Source of the DNA: Glebionis coronaria
Taxonomy: Eukaryota > Streptophyta > Magnoliopsida > Asterales > Asteraceae
Assembly: GCA_025667525.1 (NCBI GenBank)
Contig: CM046877.1
Span: 260,869,706-260,933,705, forward strand
Direction of reading: 5' to 3'
Length of the DNA stretch: 64,000 bases
Shown in pieces: positions 57,384 through 64,000 of this stretch. Numbering within the stretch: the first letter of the stretch is position 1; each line of letters opens with the position of its first letter. The notes under the pieces were generated by a model. That model saw nothing but the letters and a program-made list of their open reading frames with translations. It made no database searches and was not told where the DNA came from. Both the position numbers and the translations under genes were made by a program.

Positions 57384-57969
57384 TGTTGATACAAAAGTTG
57401 GGTGATCCTTGCTAGACCCGAATTAGGCTTAATTCGTGTTGACTGGACTCCGACTCCTGCACCAAGTGAATCGTATGGTTGGGATCCTGCACACTAAACA
57501 ACACGCGTTAGGATTACCGTGGGAATGTTTCCCACGATTAGACTACGGCGTGAGAGTAAATAATCGGTTAGGGTTATAGGAATAGGATGAGGGTTGAGAG
57601 TGTGTAGAATATAATACCTTTGTGGAACCCTTGGGGGTTCCTTTTATAGGCAGTGAAACCCTAATGGGCTGTCACTGATGCTTCGGCCCCAAGGCAAGGA
57701 TAATTACCAGATTTAGATTGATTGTTATCTTCTAAATATGGTGAGTGAATATCCTCTCCTTTGGGATAAATCCTAATCATAGTAGGAGTATGATTCTATC
57801 TAATCTTGCACCGGGCATGCCGGGCCGTGGGCCGCACACGTGTGTGCGGTTACTGTTCATCCAAGCCCATAAGCTCAAATAACATCATTCCCACCCATCT
57901 GTGATGGGCCGGATACGGGTAGTACCCGTGGGCCGGGTTCATGACCCGGCTGGGGACTATACGTCATCA
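57384..57969 (-). repeat. Tat 5' LTR
   Basis: 586 bp, TGTTGATAC...GTCATCA on the plus strand. TATA box 57642-57648 with GGAACCC/GGGTTCC (57624-57641), G-box palindrome 57832-57849, then ACGGGTA-G-TACCCGT (57915-57929) and CCGGGT-TCATG-ACCCGG (57935-57951). Confidence 0.92.
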
Positions 57970-57974
57970 GGGAA
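57970..57974. repeat. Tat target-site duplication, right
   Basis: GGGAA, one base from the left copy GGAAA; the H protease frame resumes directly. Confidence 0.7.
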
Positions 57975-60900
57975 TTCTACTTCCGGTCTATTTTAACGTT
58001 GTAGATATTCCCGCGGATCCACAAGTTCCTCTAATTTTGGGCCGTCCATTTTTAGACACCTCGAGATCGATTATCAACGTTCACTCTATAAAAATTACGA
58101 TACGATTTAACGAGGAGGAACTTGTCATAAACGCTACCAAAAATTCGACACCTTCTCATGTTTACGCTATCGCTACTATAAATCACGTTGATTTATTTGA
58201 CGTAGTTTGCGATGAATTTTCACAAGAAGTATTAGAATTTTCCGAAGGTTCCATTAGTGGCAATCCCACTATTTTAGATCCTATTGTTGCTAAAAATTCA
58301 CATTCTCTCGATCCATTCAAAGGAGGCGATTTTATCGACAATGAAGAAAATGTGCATTATAGTAACAAAAACATTCCATCATATTTTCTGCCGGTGGAAA
58401 TTATGAGTGTTGAACCAAAATCTTCAATCGAGGATCCACCAATCCTAGAATCTAAAGACCTTCCACCTCATCGAGAATACGCATTTTTAGAAGGTGGAGA
58501 TAAGTTGCCGGTAATTGTTGCGAAAGATCTTTCCGATAACAAAAAACCGCACTTATAAAAATCTTGAAAGATCATAAAGGGGAAATTGCGTGGAAAATAT
58601 CCGACATTAAAGGAATCGATCCTAAATTTTGTACTCATAAAATATTAATGGAGGAAGACTACAAACCCGTAATTCAATCTCAAAGAAGGATAAACCCCAA
58701 AATTCACGATGTCATTAAAAAAGAGGTTTTAAAACTTCTCGGCACGGGAATGATTTATCCTATATCGGATAGCCCATGGGTGAGCCCAATCCATTGTGTC
58801 CCTAAGAAGGGAGGAATGAACGTTGTGCCCAACGAAAACAACGAGTTAATTCCAACTCGTGTTGTGACCGGTTGGAGAGTATGTATCGATTATTGTAAAC
58901 TCAACGATGCAACTCGAAAAGACCATTTTCCCTTTCCCTTCATGGATCGAATGTTGGAGCGACTTGCGAGAAACGATTTCTATTGCTTTCTAGATGGTTC
59001 TTCCGTATACTTTCAAATCCCCATCGACACTCGTGATCAAGATAAAACTACGTTTACGTGTCCTTATGCAACGTCTGCCTATCGTAGAATGCCTTTCGGA
59101 CTTTGTAATGCATCAGGTACGCTTCAACGGTGTATGATGGCTATTTTCCACGATATGATAGAGAAGTCGATGGAAGTGTTCATGGATGATTTCTCGGTGT
59201 TTGGTGATTCATTTAAGTCATGCTTAAATAACTTAGAAAAAATGTTAAAACGATGTGAAGAAACCAATCTCGTACTTAATTGGGAAAAATTCCACTTTAT
59301 GTGCAAGCAAGTAATCGTCTTAGGACATGAAATATCAAAAGCGGGGATTGAGGTCGACAAAGCAAAAATCGACGTCATTTTGAAATTACCTTACCCCAAA
59401 ACCGTCAAAGGAGTTCGAAGTTTCCTAGGCCACGCGGGTTTTTATCGACGTTTTATCAAAGATTTTTCGAAAATATCTCGACCGATGACACATCTACTCG
59501 AAAAAGATGCTCCTTTTATCTTTAATGAAGATTGTGTCCGAGCTTTCCAAACTCTTAAAGGGAAACTTACCGAAGCTCCTATTCTTGTAGATCCAAATTG
59601 GAATCTTCCATTTGAGCTAACGTGTGATGCTAGCGATTATGCAATTGGAGCCGTTTTAGGGAAACGCTATGAAAAGCACTTACGTCCTATCGATTATGCT
59701 AGTAAGACGATGACCGAGGCTCAAATGAAATATACTACAACGTAAAAGGAATTCCTAGCCATAGTATACGCTTTTAAAAAATTCTGGCCTTATCTCGTCT
59801 TAACTAAAAGCATCGTGTATACAGACCATTCTGCTATTAAGTACCTTATGGCTAAACAAGACGCTAAGCCAAGGTTTCTTCGTTGGATTCTCCTCCTCCA
59901 AGAATTTGATGTCACCGTGCTTGAAAAAAAAGGAGCCGAGAATTTAGCGGCCGATCATCTTTCTCGTTTAGAGGATCCTCATAAAGATGTTTTCTAGAAA
60001 AAGGAAATTACCGAAACGTTTCCTCTCGAAACACTTGGTGTGGTGAACTCTAAAAACGACACCCATGGTTTGCGGACATCGCAAATTACCATGCGGGAAT
60101 CTTCATAATCAAGGGTATGACGACGCAAAAAAACTAAAATTCTTTCGTGACGTCAAATTCTATTTTTGGAACGACCCTTATCTCTTTCGAGTATCTGCGC
60201 ATCAACTCGTTCGATGTTGTGTACATGGCACCTAAGCTACTAATATCCTTAGAGCTTGTCACGAGGGACCCACGGGTGGTCACCACGGTGCTAATCTCAC
60301 GGCTAAGAAAGTGTTCGATGCCGGTTTCTTTTGGCTTACAATCTATCATGATGCTCACGTACTTGTAAAGTCGTGTGATTCTTGTCAACGTCAAGGAAAA
60401 TCATCTCAAAAGGATGAAATGCCACAAAAGATAATTCAAGTTCGTGAGATTTTCGACGTTTGGGGCATAGATTTTATTGGACCGTTCCCATCGTCTCGAG
60501 GAAACGAATATACCCTCGTCGTCGTCGACTACTTGTCCAAATGGGTAGAAGCTAAGGCTTTGCCTACGAATGACGCGCGTGTTGTTGTAAAATTCTTAAA
60601 ACAATTATTCTCTCGGTTTGGAACCCCTCGTGCTATTATAAGCGATCGTGGAACCCATTATTGTAACGACCAATTCGAAAAAGTCTTAAAAAATATGGAG
60701 TTACACATCGTCTTTCTACGGCTTATCACCCGCAAACGAGTGGACAAGTCGAGGTTTCAAACCGAGCCTTGAAGAGAATTTGGAAAGGTCGATTGGAGAA
60801 AATTTTGCTTCATGGTCTGACAAACTCGACGATGCTTTATGGGCCTTCCGTACCGCTTATAAAACACCTATCGGTTGTACTCCGTATAAGTTGGTATATG

Positions 60901-61348
60901 GAAAGAATTGTCATTTGCCAATTGAACTAGAACATAAAGCATATTGGGCACTTAAACATGCCAATTTTGACTTGAAGACCGCGGGAGATCACCAAAAAAT
61001 ACAATTAAATTAATTGGATGAATTAAGAGATATTGCTTATTAAAATTCATTAATTTTTAAAGAAAATACTAAAAAGTTTCATGATGCTAAAATTAAAAAC
61101 CGGGTTTTTAACGTTGGAGATCAAGTGTTACTTTTTATCTCTCGTTTAAAAATATTTTCCAGAAAATTGAAATCCCGTTGGTCCGGTCCGTTCACCGTTA
61201 CACGAGTTTTTCCATATGGGACCATTGAGCTAGCTCAAAATTATGGTCCTAATTTTAAGGTGAATGGACATAGACTTAAGCACTAATTCGGTGGGGAAGT
61301 TCCTCTTTTGAACGACCTCGACCAAGTCACCTTCCCCAATGATAATTA
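57975..61348 (+). pseudogene. H pol: end of PR, RT, RNase H, integrase
   Basis: The protease resumes with one base missing near 57990 (then VVDIPADPQVPLILGRPFL). A linker follows; a frameshift near 58550 leads into RT (58564-59400: CIDYCKLNDATRKDHFP, MPFGLCNA, active site FMDD), RNase H (about 59600-59995: [29 protein letters not shown]) with a TAA at 59743, then integrase (60311-61345: [20 protein letters not shown]) broken by stops at 59995, a frameshift near 60700, and stops at 61012 and 61039. No FDPG tail and no env-like ORF. A sequence of this type could supply pol to E2. Confidence 0.9.
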
Positions 61349-63539
61349 AACATTGAGTGGATCGAGTCGAGCTCATGACTCGGTAATCAAAAACGAGGTG
61401 CTTCGTGGGAGATTTCCCATGTTTATCCATGTACATATTATCGCTTTCTAATTTAGTTAATGAGAGGTGATTTGTGCCCTTCCAACTCGTTGTCTCGTGG
61501 TTGTTTGTGATTGTGTTATCTAGATCATCATCATCACATTCGAAGCCTCTCGTGTTCATTTCACTCGATCTTCGATCGTTTGCTTTGAAGGAATTTTTCA
61601 CGAATCCACGACATATATCCTTTATCGTTCTAACAATAATACTTTAGCATAATTAATAAACGGCTCTATATTATTTGTTGCTTACCCTTTCCATACTAGA
61701 TCCTAAGCATTCGAGTTTTCGTCTCTAGTATGGGGGTAATCCACCCTTAGACTCGAAACATTGAGGAAAATGTTTACTTTTAGTATTGGGGGGGGGGGGT
61801 GAATAGATACTTACCTTGCCTACGTCTTTACGCACTCCAAAATTTATCGTTTTTGTTTTTGTTTTCAATAAGGCGAGAAATGGCCATATGTTAAAATTTT
61901 TCGTAATTTTTCATAAGTGTTTTTGAGACACAAATGTATATTTTCCGTTGGGTAGAATAAGAGATATTTTTTTACTTGATGGGCATTCGGAGCCCCTAAC
62001 ATTCCTTAGCCCGCTTAAATCAAGTTTTGCTAGACTTTTATATAGGGGACTTTAAAATGCGGAAGTCTTAATTCATACGGGTTAAGAACAAGAACTTTTC
62101 GCAAGTTCCTATAATTGATCCTAGAAAGTCATCTATCATAGGAACTTTAAAACGCAAGATCTAAACTTATCCATGTCTAAGAAATTGCAAGATCCTATAG
62201 TGGCTTGAAAACGCAAAACTTCGATTTAATATAGTCTTAATAAAAGCTAATCCAAATTTGGCTTAATTTTGACTTGCATGGCTAATTATTCACGAGTCTT
62301 TTTAACTAGAGGTCTTTATATAGTGAAGAACGAGAGATGATAGAGTTAGACAAGTGATCATGCTAAACGTAGAACATGAAAATGTTCTTTCAAAAACTCA
62401 TGTGTTTTTAATTATGGTTTTTTCTCCCATAAGATCAATGCATAAGGAATAAATAATTGCAATAAATAAGATCGTACGATTTAAAAGAATTACTTAGCTT
62501 CTAGCACAAGATCGTTTAAAAGTTTCTCGTGTTCGAATAGAGTTCATAGCCGAGGCATAACTTATTGAAGCGGGACGCGAAGATTGGCGAAGTCCAAAAA
62601 GGCCCTAACAAGGCATGAGGATTCCATTTTGTTGCTAAAGATCCAAGATGATGTGAAGTATCATTATTCCATAATCAATATGAAGGATCAAGACACACGA
62701 TGAAAAGCAATATACTCCCCTAAAGATCATGGAGAAAATCTATCCAAAAAGACTCTAACAAAGTATGAGGATAAATATATCTAAGTCCGAAAAGGAGGCG
62801 GATCGTTGTAAATCAAAATCCAAAATAAAGATTGAAGAAAAATGATGAAGTCGTGGCCCAAGTTTGAAAAAATCTCTCAAAAACATCAAGTGAAGAAATT
62901 CCATTTATGAGGAGAAGACCATAATTTCAAGAGCGTCTTCCAAGATTTGAAGTATGAAGTACATACCAAATATCGGTCCGAGAAAGGTCTCAAATCATGA
63001 AACGAGTTATGTCAAGATATGAACTTAAGGAGATTACGAGAAGCCGTTTTACAAGATTTTGTTCTTTAGCTAAATATTAATTAAATCATCCATTTTTATT
63101 TTCGGCCTTAATAAATATTGAAATAAGTCAATATGAACCACTTGTGATCCATGACAAATAGTTAAAAAAATTTCTAGAAACATTTCCTTTTCTTTAATAA
63201 TTAGGATTACGGGGAGAAAAAGTATTACACAATTTTAATGCATGAGTGGTGTTAGCATTGTGACTTGTACCAACAATGATCTCGTTTTTGCACTTAGCAT
63301 GGAATGTGTGACAATCAAGGATGACGAATTTTACTCTATGTAACATTCACTTGTTTCTATTCTTCGACCCTAAAAGTCACTTTCGTGATGAAAATCATAC
63401 ATGATGTCTTTAACACATCGTAGTAGAAGTATAGCTTGTTTTTCTTTCAATAAAGGTTCATAAAAATTAATTTTGTAGTTGTTTAGATACTTTATTCTAG
63501 CATTGCGTGAGGGCACGGAAATGGTTTAGTATGGGGGAG
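61349..63539 (+). other. H 3' noncoding region and PPT
   Basis: Two-hairpin motif 61363-61421; PPT-like TAGTATGGGGG at 61727; decayed AAACATTG hairpin 61756-61775; TAGTATT followed by a 12-G run (61788-61799); GGCCCTAACAAGG at 62604 with a weak second copy near 62755; true PPT GTATGGGGGAG 63529-63539. No gene; the 123-residue minus frame at 61230-61601 is featureless. Confidence 0.75.
61363..61421 (+). other. Conserved two-hairpin motif after the coding region (H)
   Basis: CGAGTCGAGCTCATGACTCG, then GTAATCAAAAACGAGG and TGGGA-GATT-TCCCATG. The second stem is 5 bp here, with both sides changed relative to E1/E3. Confidence 0.7.
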
Positions 63540-64000
63540 TGATGAGATGGCATTTTTACATGATCTCATCGTTCTTTTCGGGCTTTTAATGCATAAAATG
63601 TCACCATAATACTATATATATGCTTGTGTTTGTGTATTTGTGTATTTTAGGTGTAGATATCGTGAAAAAGACAAAAGATCACAAGAAACAAGGAAAAACG
63701 AACACGAGAAACGAAGACGCACAATGTACCTGGCTTTAGTTATGATTTCTCAAAGAAAAGACCTTGAAGACTTGAAGATGTACAAGAATGATCACTCATT
63801 TATGAAGAAATGACACTTAAAACCCTTGTATATTCATAATTACAAGTTTGGTCCCTTAAGTTTGTCAAAATTGCAAAAAGGTCCTTCAACTATAAAAATT
63901 TGGCAAGTTTAGTCCCTCAACAATTCTAAAACTATCAACAATGGTCCCTAATGAAGTCAAAGATCAATTGAAGTCTTTCAAAGATGAAGAATGTCCAATA
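63540..64000 (+). repeat. H 3' LTR (start only)
   Basis: Begins TGATGAGATGGC after the PPT, with TCTCATCG a short way in, as at the tip of the E2 LTR; continues past the window. Confidence 0.85.

Larger units (their letters stand above)
37797..57969 (-). mobile_element. Tat-lineage retrotransposon with antisense gene, split by E3
   Basis: Minus-strand Ty3/gypsy element, about 10.9 kb without E3. Order on the minus strand: 5' LTR (57969-57384), PBS, gag, PR, RT, RNase H, a second archaeal-type RNase H, IN, then a long antisense gene and the 3' LTR (38381-37797). The dual RNase H and an extra antisense ORF before the 3' LTR are known traits of the Tat lineage. LTRs differ at about 22 of 585 positions, so this is older than E3 inside it. 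Confidence 0.9.
37284..64000 (+). mobile_element. H: Athila-like element with pol, split by Tat, right LTR cut by window end
   Basis: Plus-strand element of the same LTR family as E2: same PPT (GTATGGGGGAG), same LTR start (TGATGAGA...TCTCATCG) and homologous 3' region. It has a gag/PR fragment (37284-37796), the Tat insertion, the rest of PR, RT, RNase H, IN (57975-61348), 3' noncoding sequence and the start of the 3' LTR (63540). Its gag, PBS and 5' LTR are not in the window. Confidence 0.85.

Noticed and set aside
61788..61799. 12-G run as a G-quadruplex
   Set aside because: One uninterrupted G run beside a PPT-like motif; better explained as slippage expansion of that motif.

Overview
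The window reads as plant nuclear heterochromatin, made entirely of LTR retrotransposons inserted into one another. I find no host cellular gene, rRNA or functional tRNA gene, CRISPR array or prokaryotic signal. The encoded proteins are Ty3/gypsy gag, protease (PR), reverse transcriptase (RT), RNase H (RH), integrase (IN) and chromodomain proteins of three plant lineages: Athila-like, Tat-like and Tekay/Del-like chromovirus. The gag-PR proteins resemble those common in Asteraceae genomes; that host assignment is from memory and only moderately sure.

Left half: a minus-strand chromovirus 'C' (5' LTR 25599-28993, decayed interior 22278-25598) is cut by a minus-strand Athila-like element 'E1' (<1-22277). 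E1 is itself cut by a minus-strand Athila-like element 'E2' (4756-18158, flanked by GGCAT). C lies against the 3' part of an older minus-strand Athila-like relic 'E4' (28994-about 30663).

Middle: a plus-strand chromovirus 'T' with no 5' half (about 30676-37283) carries gag zinc knuckles to chromodomain plus its 3' LTR. It abuts E4 at a rearrangement junction marked by a 12-bp inverted repeat.

Right half: a plus-strand Athila-like element 'H' (37284-end) is cut in its PR by a minus-strand Tat element (37797-57969). The Tat element is cut by a plus-strand Athila-like element 'E3' (40226-49495, flanked by TCAAC). H keeps PR-RT-RH-IN and is the same LTR family as E2, so it is the pol-bearing relative. 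By-eye LTR divergence fits the nesting: Tat about 4 percent, E3 about 2, E1 about 0.7, E2 about 0.4.

How they work together: E1, E2 and E3 encode only gag-PR with an unusual C-terminal tail and no RT or IN, so they must borrow pol. E2 has an uninterrupted 1086-residue ORF and is the youngest insertion. The most unusual gene is the Tat antisense gene: its own TATA box, four exons and three frame-consistent introns, opposite in direction to gag-pol, now split by E3. All five Athila-like copies share two RNA-hairpin-like motifs and repeated polypurine-tract-like motifs after the coding region.
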